Source: Capnocytophaga catalasegens (GTDB lineage: Bacteria > Bacteroidota > Bacteroidia > Flavobacteriales > Flavobacteriaceae). From it: 64,000 nt of DNA. Positions 56,617 through 64,000 of the stretch are shown here, piece by piece; the stretch's first letter is position 1, and each line of letters starts with the position of its first letter. Location of the stretch: assembly GCF_026005215.1 (NCBI RefSeq), contig NZ_BPMA01000012.1:176226-240225 (forward strand). The letters run 5' to 3'. Under the pieces are notes generated by a model. The model saw only the letters and a program-made list of their open reading frames with translations, made no database searches and was not told where the DNA came from. The position numbers and the translations under genes are program-made.

Positions 56617-57744
56617 TTAAACAAAATCATTGATTACTTTGGTGATAAAAGTAATTTGTTCATCATCCAATTCGGTATGCATAGGAAGCGAAATAACTTC
56701 TTTGACAAGTTGGTTAGTTACAACAAAATCAGCTTCATTGTATCGGCTATCGGTATATGCTTTTTGTTTATGTAAAGGAATTGGGTAGTAAATACCGAAC
56801 GGAATATTGTTCTCTGCGAATTTTCTTGCCAATTCATCACGTTTTCCATTGGTTATACGTAATGTATATTGATGAAATACGTGTGAAGTATCGCCTTGCG
56901 TGATTTCTGGAGTGATTACATTTGGATTATTTTTAAGTGCATCAGAATATTTTTGAGCTGCTGTACGACGGCTTTTATTATACGAATCTAAATGTGGTAA
57001 TTTGGCACGAAGTACGCAGGCTTGCAAGGTATCTAATCGGGAATTGACACCGACTACATCGTGATGATAGCGCTCGTACATGCCATGATTGACAATTCCA
57101 CGAAGTGTATGAGCCAACGCATCATCATTAGTAAAAATTGCTCCTCCATCACCGTAACAACCTAAGTTTTTGGAAGGGAAAAAAGAAGTTGCCCCAACAT
57201 GTCCGATAGTTCCTGTTTTTTGTTTTCTTCCGTCAGACCACTGAAAATCAGACCCTATGCCTTGCGCATTGTCTTCAATTACAAATAAATTATATTCGTT
57301 GGCAATTTGCATAATAGCTTCCATATTGGCAGGTCGTCCATAAAGATGAATTGGAACTATAGCTTTGGTTTTTGGGGTTATAGCTTTTTTAATAGCCTCA
57401 ATATCAATATTAAAAGTGTCTTTTTCTACATCAACAAGGACTGGAGTAAGTTGCAAAAGAGCAATAACTTCAACCGTAGCGGCAAAGGTAAAATCGGCCG
57501 TAATTACTTCATCACCTGGTTTGAGCCCCAAACCCATCATTGCTATTTGCAAAGCATCGGTTCCGTTAGCACAAGGAATTACGTGCTTTACACCAAGATA
57601 ATTTTCTAATTCTTTAGCAAAAAGTTGCACATCAGCACCATTGATAAAAGCTGAAGTTTCTAAAATTTGTGTGAAAGAATCTGTTATTTGTTGTTTTATT
57701 TTTTGGTATTGTCCTTGCAAATCAACCATTTGTATTTTTTTCAT
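56617..57744 (-). CDS. DegT/DnrJ/EryC1/StrS-family PLP aminotransferase
   Basis: 375 residues. The family transfers an amino group to UDP- or dTDP-linked keto sugars for cell-surface polysaccharides. PLP lysine is in SFFPSKNLGCYGDGGAIFTN (about residues 182-201), and GDEVITADFTFAATVE, PIHLYGRPANMEAI and EDNAQGIGSDF are further family features. No sugar-nucleotide gene is next to it, so the sugar is not assigned. Its own -7 box and terminator indicate a single-gene unit. Confidence 0.88.
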   Translation of the reverse strand: MKKIQMVDLQGQYQKIKQQITDSFTQILETSAFINGADVQLFAKELENYLGVKHVIPCANGTDALQIAMMGLGLKPGDEVITADFTFAATVEVIALLQLTPVLVDVEKDTFNIDIEAIKKAITPKTKAIVPIHLYGRPANMEAIMQIANEYNLFVIEDNAQGIGSDFQWSDGRKQKTGTIGHVGATSFFPSKNLGCYGDGGAIFTNDDALAHTLRGIVNHGMYERYHHDVVGVNSRLDTLQACVLRAKLPHLDSYNKSRRTAAQKYSDALKNNPNVITPEITQGDTSHVFHQYTLRITNGKRDELARKFAENNIPFGIYYPIPLHKQKAYTDSRYNEADFVVTNQLVKEVISLPMHTELDDEQITFITKVINDFV

Positions 57745-57769
57745 CGGAAAGATATATTAAAAATCTCTG

Positions 57770-57777
57770 CAAATGTA
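57770..57777 (-). promoter_or_regulatory. -7 box (TACATTTG) of the aminotransferase gene
   Basis: TACATTTG on the minus strand, 26 bases before the ATG, fits TAnnTTTG. Confidence 0.5.
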
Positions 57778-57868
57778 CAAAATAGTTGATAAAACAGAAA
57801 ACAATGATACTGATTTTTATTTTTATTGTCTAAAATTAAAATATTTTATAAATAATTCAAGAATTATT

Positions 57869-58240
57869 TTACTTTTTAAGCAGTGATTTCAAAAATGCTA
57901 TTTGTTCGTCTTTTTCTTTTAGTCTACTCTCGTATGATTCTATCAATTTGTTGGTAACTTCTTTATTTTCAATGGTCAAATTCTGCACATATCCATTTCC
58001 ATAAGAACCTTCATAATTAGTCTGTTGCTGAATATGAAACTTACTATCATTAAAAAAATCTGTTACTTCTGTATGGAGAATTTCAGCTATTTGAAAAAGT
58101 CTATCCACCGTAATTTTGATAGTTTCGTTTTCTAATCGAGCATATGACGCTTGACTAATATTAAGTTGACTTGCTAAATATTCTTGTGAAAATCCTTTTT
58201 GTTCTCTAATCTTTCTGATATTAAAACCTACTCTATACAT
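57869..58240 (-). CDS. XRE-family transcriptional regulator
   Basis: 123 residues. Helix-turn-helix at about residues 6-60 (VGFNIRKIREQKGFSQEYLASQLNISQASYARLENET), then a linker and a C-terminal coiled coil (about 93-123, YESRLKEKDEQIAFLKSLLKK) likely for dimerisation. It is divergent from the secreted protein gene at 58430, with both promoters in the 189-base gap, so it might regulate that gene or itself; this is inference. No toxin or phage gene is adjacent. Confidence 0.85.
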   Translation of the reverse strand: MYRVGFNIRKIREQKGFSQEYLASQLNISQASYARLENETIKITVDRLFQIAEILHTEVTDFFNDSKFHIQQQTNYEGSYGNGYVQNLTIENKEVTNKLIESYESRLKEKDEQIAFLKSLLKK

Positions 58241-58271
58241 AATATGTATAACTTAATACGTAATATGGTTG

Positions 58272-58279
58272 CAAATATA
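58272..58279 (-). promoter_or_regulatory. -7 box (TATATTTG) of the XRE gene
   Basis: TATATTTG on the minus strand, 32 bases before the XRE start, fits TAnnTTTG. Confidence 0.5.
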
Positions 58280-58289
58280 CAATTTTAAT

Positions 58290-58320
58290 TTTGCATACAC
58301 ACTAAAAAAATGTAAATTTG
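58290..58320 (+). promoter_or_regulatory. Bacteroidetes-type promoter of the secreted YD-repeat-like gene
   Basis: TTTG (58290-58293) and TAAATTTG (58313-58320) with an exact 19-base spacer, pointing to the gene at 58430 after a leader of about 105 bases. Confidence 0.7.
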
Positions 58321-58429
58321 CAAAAAATTACAACAATTATTATATTCATAACTTTACAATCCTTAAAAATACTGTTACATATTAACTTTTTAATTAAATA
58401 TAATCAATCCCAAATTAAATAACCACAAA

Positions 58430-59299
58430 ATGAAACGTATTACATTTATTAGCGCTGTTCTTTTTTTATTTAGTTATTACAACGCCTTATCGCAATCAGC
58501 TATTCCTGTGCGTCCATTGAATCATTTAACTGATTTCTCTCTTAGAGGAAAGGTAAAATCATTCAAGGTAACTCCGTATAGAGCTATTGATTCAATGGGA
58601 ATTATAAGACGAGGTCCCAAATTAGAAACCTGGACAGGTGATGATATCTCTTTTTTCAATCAACAAGGTTATAAAATTGAAAGAGAAAAATACACCCAAA
58701 ACGAAAAATTACAATTGAAAGTAGTTATTGCTTACAATGACAAAAACCAACGTATTACACGCAACATTTACAATACTGCTGGTAAAATAACTGCCAAATA
58801 TGTTTATCATTACGACAAAACAGGTCATAAAATTGCTTACAACACCTATCATACCGATGGAGAACTAATAGAATCGTGGAAATATGTTAATGATAATAAC
58901 GGACGTGAAATAGAAGTTACTTATCATAATTATAAAAATCCTATATTGAACCAAAAATTCACTTATCAATACAATAAATTAGGTAAAATACATATCATTA
59001 CTAAAATCAATTTAAAAACTGGGCAACCCCAAGAGTTCTGGAAATACACCTATAATAATAGGGGACTAATACAAGTGCTTGAAAATTACAAAAATAACTC
59101 ACTAATGTACAAAATTGCTATCATTTATGATAATTTTGGTAATGAAAAATCTATCCGTACAATAGATAAAAAAGGAAATTATATCGAAGAAAAACAATAT
59201 CAATACACTTTTGATTCTAATGGCAATTGGACTGAACGTATTGAATACACTAACCTCTTTCCAAAAGTTATTTATGTGAGAGATATCAATTATTATTAA
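58430..59299 (+). CDS. Secreted protein with YD/RHS-like repeats
   Basis: 289 residues; a signal peptide (ISAVLFLFSYYNALSQ) is followed by about eight loosely repeated beta strands with YD-type repeats: YHYDKTGHKIAYNTY, YQYNKLGKIHIITKI, YTYNNRGLIQVLENY, IIYDNFGNEKSIRTI and YTFDSNGNWTERIEY. These are characteristic of RHS/YD folds that bind carbohydrate or wrap a toxin, but there is no C-terminal toxin and the protein is short. A stand-alone secreted repeat protein is the safest reading; function unknown. The XRE gene diverges from it. Confidence 0.72.
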   Translation: MKRITFISAVLFLFSYYNALSQSAIPVRPLNHLTDFSLRGKVKSFKVTPYRAIDSMGIIRRGPKLETWTGDDISFFNQQGYKIEREKYTQNEKLQLKVVIAYNDKNQRITRNIYNTAGKITAKYVYHYDKTGHKIAYNTYHTDGELIESWKYVNDNNGREIEVTYHNYKNPILNQKFTYQYNKLGKIHIITKINLKTGQPQEFWKYTYNNRGLIQVLENYKNNSLMYKIAIIYDNFGNEKSIRTIDKKGNYIEEKQYQYTFDSNGNWTERIEYTNLFPKVIYVRDINYY

Positions 59300-59450
59300 A
59301 TTCTGTTTTTTCATAATTTTTCAAATAAGCATACACAATCCATTCGTACCCCAAATATATTCAAACTGATTGATGTATGCTTATTTCTATTGCAATATCA
59401 ATTTGTAAGGAAATATATAGACATAATGTATGCAAACAAAATAATATTCT

Positions 59451-59458
59451 TACCTTTG
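59451..59458 (+). promoter_or_regulatory. -7 box (TACCTTTG) of waaA
   Basis: TACCTTTG lies 16 bases before the waaA ATG and fits TAnnTTTG; no TTTG partner at the right distance. Confidence 0.5.
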
Positions 59459-59474
59459 TCTGCGATAAATATAT

Positions 59475-60713
59475 ATGTCTATGAGAACATTTTATAATTT
59501 TCTTATTTCTTTTATTCAATTTATATTGCCTTTTTTTGCTTTATTCAACAAAAAAATAAAACTCTTTGTTGATGGACGAAAGCAAACATTAACTATTTTA
59601 AAAGAAAAAATATCAAAAAATAATTCAATAATATGGATACATACAGCTTCTCTTGGCGAATATGAGCAAGGATTGCCCATAATAAAGGAGCTAAAAAAAA
59701 TGTATTCGAATAAAAAAATTGTTGTTTCGTTTTTTTCTCCTTCGGGGTACGAAATCAAGAAAAATACTACTGATTCTAATGTAGTAGTTTATCTTCCCTT
59801 AGATACCAAAAAAAATGTAATTTCTTTTTTAGATGCTTTGCAACCCGAAATAGCTATTTTTGTAAAATATGAATTTTGGATAAATTACCTTTTTGAACTT
59901 AAAAAACGAAACATAAAAACTTATTTAGTTTCTGGAATTTTTAGAAAGAATCAAATATTCTTTACGTGGTATGGAGGATTGCTTCGTAAAGCCTTATTTA
60001 GTTTTACACACTTTTTTGTTCAGAATGACATATCTAAAAATTTGTTGCAATCCATTGGTTTTTCAAATGTAACAACAAGTGGAGATACTCGTTTTGATAG
60101 AGTTTTAGAAATATTACATCAAAATAATTCACTTGATTTTATTGAAAAGTTTGTTAATAACCAAATATGTATTGTATTTGGTAGTTCTTGGAGAGAAGAT
60201 GAAGAAATATTTTTACAATTTGTAAATTATTGTCCTGAACATATTAAAATAATTATTGCACCACACAATATAAATGAAAATGAAATCAATTCATTACGAA
60301 GAAAAATACATAAAAAAGTTACTTTTTTCAGCGAAAAAGACACTAAAAACTTATCAGAATATAATGTTTTCATTATAGATACTATCGGAATACTTACAAA
60401 AGTATATAGTTATGCAGATATTGCTTACGTAGGTGGTGGAATGAAAACAGGACTTCATAATGTTTTAGAACCTGCTGTTTTTGGCATACCTGTTGTCATT
60501 GGCAAAGAATATAGTAAATTTTTGGAGGCAAAAGAATTAGTAAAATTAGGCGGTATTCTCTCTGTTGATAATCCGAAAGATTTTTCAAAAGTTATTATTG
60601 CATTTGTAGTTGATAAAAATTTACGCCAAAAAGCAGGAAATATCAACAAAAATTATATAGAAAGCAAAAAAGGAGCTACCAATACCTTTATTCAATTTAT
60701 AAAAAACCAATAA
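59475..60713 (+). CDS. waaA: 3-deoxy-D-manno-octulosonic acid (KDO) transferase
   Basis: 412 residues, membrane-anchored by the first 25 residues; adds KDO to lipid IV-A at the inner face of the inner membrane, joining the LPS core to lipid A. Family motifs are WIHTASLGEYEQGLPII (about residues 53-69), GDTRFDRVLEI, FGSSWREDEEIF, APHNINENEI and the nucleotide-sugar region GGGMKTGLHNVLEPAVFGIPV. Two starts (59475 and 59481) are possible. It is upstream of the addA-like gene with a 34-base gap. Confidence 0.92.
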   Translation: MSMRTFYNFLISFIQFILPFFALFNKKIKLFVDGRKQTLTILKEKISKNNSIIWIHTASLGEYEQGLPIIKELKKMYSNKKIVVSFFSPSGYEIKKNTTDSNVVVYLPLDTKKNVISFLDALQPEIAIFVKYEFWINYLFELKKRNIKTYLVSGIFRKNQIFFTWYGGLLRKALFSFTHFFVQNDISKNLLQSIGFSNVTTSGDTRFDRVLEILHQNNSLDFIEKFVNNQICIVFGSSWREDEEIFLQFVNYCPEHIKIIIAPHNINENEINSLRRKIHKKVTFFSEKDTKNLSEYNVFIIDTIGILTKVYSYADIAYVGGGMKTGLHNVLEPAVFGIPVVIGKEYSKFLEAKELVKLGGILSVDNPKDFSKVIIAFVVDKNLRQKAGNINKNYIESKKGATNTFIQFIKNQ

Positions 60714-60747
60714 CTTCTCTACTCTATTTATAAAAATCTTTTTATTT

Positions 60748-63700
60748 ATGGAAAAATCATCATACATTATTTATAATGCTTCAGCAGGAAGTGGAAAAAC
60801 CTTTACACTTGTAAAAACTTTTCTTAAAATCATTTTAAAAACTCAAAATCCTGATATTTTTAGGTCATTACTTGCTATTACTTTCACAAACAAAGCTGTC
60901 GGAGAGATGAAAAGCCGTATTATAGAGAAACTATCTATTTTTTCAGATATTGAAAAAGCAAAAAAAGAACCAATGTTCTCTCAAATACGTAGTGAGTTAC
61001 AATTATCTGAAAAAACACTATCAGAAAGAGCTTCAAGAGTGCTTAAACAAATTCTTCATAACTATTCGGCATTGAGTATTACAACAATTGACGGATTTAA
61101 TCATCAGTTAATTCGTAATTTTGCTTTTGATTTACATTTGAATCCAAATTTTGAAGTATTTCTTGATGTTGATGATTTGATTCGGCAAGCTGTTGATAAC
61201 CTTCTTAAAAAAATAGGTGAAGATACACAAATAACCGAATTGCTTATTGAATTTTCTAAAGATAAAATACGTGATAATAAAAATTGGGACATCACAACTG
61301 AATTGCTTCAAGTAGCAAAACTCTTGACTATAGAGAATAATTACGAATATTTACAATCTTTTCAAGATAAAACCTTAGATGATTTTGACCAACTGAAAAA
61401 AAACACAAAGCAACAACTACAATTTGTAAAGAAATCAATGATAAAAAATGCAGATAATTTCTTTGAATTGGCTGATAAACAAGGTTGGGAAAGTGAAGAT
61501 TTCTCACACGGTTCTGCTTATAAATTTTTCAAAAAGATAAAGGAAAATCCCAATGAAAATATTGAATCATCCTTAGAAACACAATGGGCTATACATATTG
61601 AAGACAAACCTTTATATACCAAAACGCTGGCAAAAAAAAATCCGCAAAAGGCATCAGAATTAGATGAATATCAAAATATAATTGCTCTATATTTTAGAAA
61701 TATTGAAAGTGATTATCACTATAAAAAATATTATCAAAATATATTGAAAAACATAACTCCCCTAGCGGTTCTTCGCAGTATTCAAAAGGAAATTGAAACA
61801 ATAAAAGAAGAAGAAAATATATTACCTATCTCTGAGTTCAACAATATAATTCATCAAAACATAAGCGGACAGCCTACGCCGTTTATCTATGAGCGTATCG
61901 GGCAACGTTATCAGCATTATTTCATTGACGAATTTCAAGATACATCTATTTTGCAATGGCATAATATACTCCCTTTGATTAGTGATGCTTTGCAAAGTGA
62001 AAATTTGTCAAAAGTACGAGGTTCATTACTTTTAGTAGGTGATGCAAAGCAATCTATTTATCGTTGGAGGGGAGGAAAAGCAGAACAATTTATGGACTTG
62101 TACCTAAAAGAAAAAAATCCTTTCTTTATTGTTCCTGAAATTGCTGATTTGGACAAGAATTTCCGTAGTTACGAAGAAATTATTTTGTTTAATAACGATT
62201 TTTTTAAGTTTATTTCGGAAGAAAAAAGGCTTTTTCTAACTGAAACATATCAAAATTTGTACAAAAATGCCATTCAAAATACACACCCAAAAACTCAAAA
62301 AGGTGGATATATTGCTATCGAATTCCTAGATATTGCTTCTACTTCCAAAAATGAAGAAGAACCTATTACAATTGATGAAGCATATAGCAATTCAGTACTT
62401 AATTTTGTCAAAGATGCAATGAATTGTGGCTTTGAAGAGCGTGATATTTGTATCCTAACACGAACCAATAAGCAAGGTATTGTTTTGGCACAAACTCTTT
62501 CAGATAACGGGTACAAAGTTATCTCTCCTGATGCTCTATTACTTGCCAATATTGCCGAAATTCAGTTTTTAATACTCCTTAGCAAACTTTCTTTAACAGA
62601 AAACAAAGAACTCAAAGCTAATTTATTGCTTCTGTACTGCGAACTAAAACAAATAAAAGATATTCATGCTTTTGTTATTCAATATATCAATGAGCCTATT
62701 TCTTATTTCTTAGATTCGGTAGATTTTTCAATGGATTATTTTCACAAATACTCATATTATGAAGGCATTTCATATGCTATCGAACGCTTTGGGCTTGCCA
62801 AAAATTCTGATGCATATCTTTCACATTTTTTAAATCTGGTTTTTGAGTTCAAAAATATACACAAAGGAGGCATTTATGACTTCTTACAATACTGGGAAGA
62901 TAAGAAAGAAACGTTAAGCATTAGCGCTCCAAGCGGTCTGAATGCCATTAGTGTAATGACTGTTCATAAAAGCAAAGGATTGGAATTCCCTGTAATCATT
63001 TATGCATATGTCATTGACGATTTGACAACGAAAAAAGATAAAATTTGGCTTGAAGTACCCAAAGAAGATTATTTCGGATTTGAGTATTTGCTACTTGATA
63101 ATTATTCAGGATTAGATAACGTAGCCCCCCAAGCAGTTACTTTGCTATCAGAACAACAACTACTTGACCAGTTGAACATTATGTACGTGGCTATGACACG
63201 TCCGAAAGCACATCTGTATATTATAACAGATACAAGAAGGATACAAAAAGACTCGCAACAGCTTAAATCTTTTGCCAATGTGCTTAGAGAATTTCTTATT
63301 TATAAAAATTTATATCAAGAAGCAATTCATTTCTATGAATTTGGACAAAAAGTAACTCATCACAAGCAAACAACTGCTGAGACTCAGTATATAGAATTTG
63401 TACAAAGCCCTTCGCAACTCAACAATTATACAATTGTAACCAAAGAAGGACTTCTCTGGGATAGCAAAATGCAACATGCCATTGAGAAAGGAAACCTCAT
63501 ACACCAACTTTTGGCACAAATAGCAACCGAAAAAGATGTTGCTCCTATACTTTGGCAAGCACAAGCACAAGGCATAATATCCAAAGAACAAATTGTTTTA
63601 CTTCAAGAACAAATACTATCTATCGTACATCATACAACAATTAGCGAATATTTTTCTGACAAATATTTGATTCTCAATGAACAAGAATTTATAAATCACG

Positions 63701-63915
63701 CAGGCGAATACCTTCGTCCTGACCGAATTGTCATTGATACAAATACCCGTAAAGCCATTCTGATTGATTACAAAACCGGGAGTTTCTATCCCAAATATAT
63801 CACGCAACTTAGAGAATATGCCAGCGTACTTACCAAACTAAATTATCAGATAGAAAAAGCCTTTTTAGTGTTTATCAATGAGCAAATTCAGGTACAAGAG
63901 GTAAATATAGTTTAA
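60748..63915 (+). CDS. addA: RecB/AddA-type UvrD-helicase with C-terminal nuclease
   Basis: 1055 residues. Superfamily 1A helicase plus RecB-type nuclease of a double-strand-break repair complex. Helicase motif I NASAGSGKTFTLVK (residues 9-22), II HYFIDEFQDTSILQW (about 391-405), III LLLVGDAKQSIYRWRGG, IV NFRSYEEII, V VMTVHKSKGLEFPVIIYAY and VI NIMYVAMTRPKAHLY are complete. The nuclease has ILIDYKTGS near residue 1010. The AddB partner would be expected just beyond the window. The addA name is by layout; Bacteroidetes members can also be described as RecB-like. Confidence 0.9.
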   Translation: MEKSSYIIYNASAGSGKTFTLVKTFLKIILKTQNPDIFRSLLAITFTNKAVGEMKSRIIEKLSIFSDIEKAKKEPMFSQIRSELQLSEKTLSERASRVLKQILHNYSALSITTIDGFNHQLIRNFAFDLHLNPNFEVFLDVDDLIRQAVDNLLKKIGEDTQITELLIEFSKDKIRDNKNWDITTELLQVAKLLTIENNYEYLQSFQDKTLDDFDQLKKNTKQQLQFVKKSMIKNADNFFELADKQGWESEDFSHGSAYKFFKKIKENPNENIESSLETQWAIHIEDKPLYTKTLAKKNPQKASELDEYQNIIALYFRNIESDYHYKKYYQNILKNITPLAVLRSIQKEIETIKEEENILPISEFNNIIHQNISGQPTPFIYERIGQRYQHYFIDEFQDTSILQWHNILPLISDALQSENLSKVRGSLLLVGDAKQSIYRWRGGKAEQFMDLYLKEKNPFFIVPEIADLDKNFRSYEEIILFNNDFFKFISEEKRLFLTETYQNLYKNAIQNTHPKTQKGGYIAIEFLDIASTSKNEEEPITIDEAYSNSVLNFVKDAMNCGFEERDICILTRTNKQGIVLAQTLSDNGYKVISPDALLLANIAEIQFLILLSKLSLTENKELKANLLLLYCELKQIKDIHAFVIQYINEPISYFLDSVDFSMDYFHKYSYYEGISYAIERFGLAKNSDAYLSHFLNLVFEFKNIHKGGIYDFLQYWEDKKETLSISAPSGLNAISVMTVHKSKGLEFPVIIYAYVIDDLTTKKDKIWLEVPKEDYFGFEYLLLDNYSGLDNVAPQAVTLLSEQQLLDQLNIMYVAMTRPKAHLYIITDTRRIQKDSQQLKSFANVLREFLIYKNLYQEAIHFYEFGQKVTHHKQTTAETQYIEFVQSPSQLNNYTIVTKEGLLWDSKMQHAIEKGNLIHQLLAQIATEKDVAPILWQAQAQGIISKEQIVLLQEQILSIVHHTTISEYFSDKYLILNEQEFINHAGEYLRPDRIVIDTNTRKAILIDYKTGSFYPKYITQLREYASVLTKLNYQIEKAFLVFINEQIQVQEVNIV

Positions 63916-64000
63916 TTTCGAATCAAAGAAAATATTCATTAGTTTGTTATTTCGAGTACAATCAAGAAATAATAGTATATTAAATAGCAAAACCAAATGT

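Noticed and set aside
58430..59299. RHS/polymorphic toxin with immunity gene
   Set aside because: Too short, no core-cleavage motif and no C-terminal toxin domain or neighbouring immunity gene.

Overview
This window is chromosomal DNA from a low-GC member of the Bacteroidetes, class Flavobacteriia. A Capnocytophaga-like organism is my best guess, not a proof. Supporting signs are the many TAnnTTTG promoter boxes (several with a TTTG or TTG box 19-21 bases upstream), weak ribosome binding sites, a 6S-Flavo-type RNA between zapA and rny, Bat proteins, a Bacteroidetes-type HU protein, short class I ribonucleotide reductase subunits, a KDO transferase, and lipoproteins whose acidic residues follow the acylated cysteine as in the Capnocytophaga surface-export signal. 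I see no insertion sequence, prophage, CRISPR array or rRNA operon.

Layout. 1-961: 5' part of ribD (leaves the window). 1042-5499: an AspT/YidE-type transporter, pruA and a tandem universal stress protein. 5552-8900: batE, an unknown membrane protein and batD. 9067-10582: holA and a lone HsdR_N-type nuclease-fold protein, divergent. 10669-16733: a ribonucleotide reductase region with nrdA, a highly folded gap, an HU-like protein, a 44-base tandem repeat, a frameshifted outer-membrane protein pseudogene and two tandem nrdB paralogues. 17124-19253: glyA and mazG. 19348-24532: two shrunken methylmalonyl-CoA-mutase-like genes, then mrdA and rodA. 24622-30714: a lipoprotein, purD, rplS, a ZapB-like coiled coil, zapA, 6S RNA, rny, tRNA-Pro(GGG) and a TPR membrane protein. 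30729-37751: two small His-rich secreted proteins, a ZnuD-like TonB-dependent receptor, a palindrome cluster and four lipoproteins, read here as a probable metal-acquisition or surface-binding locus. 37818-39027: xerC-like recombinase and hpf. 39102-56175: the complete str-S10-spc-alpha ribosomal cluster on the minus strand (rpsL to rplQ), with secY directly followed by infA and without tuf, adk or map. 56617-63915: a sugar aminotransferase, an XRE regulator, a secreted YD-repeat-like protein, waaA and an AddA/RecB-type helicase-nuclease.

The most interesting parts are three. (1) The nrd region: both NrdB copies carry Glu at the first metal-ligand position (E67) as in the superoxide-activated dimanganese class Id enzyme of Flavobacterium johnsoniae, they share an almost identical 3' block that suggests gene conversion, and the DNA upstream of nrdA folds into a series of hairpins that I cannot assign to a known RNA. 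(2) The 30.7-37.8 kb receptor/lipoprotein locus, with duplicated TTG-started His-rich genes and a cluster of CTCAACATTGAG-type palindromes. (3) The two mutase-like genes, of which the second is reduced to 213 residues and lacks any cobalamin-binding domain.
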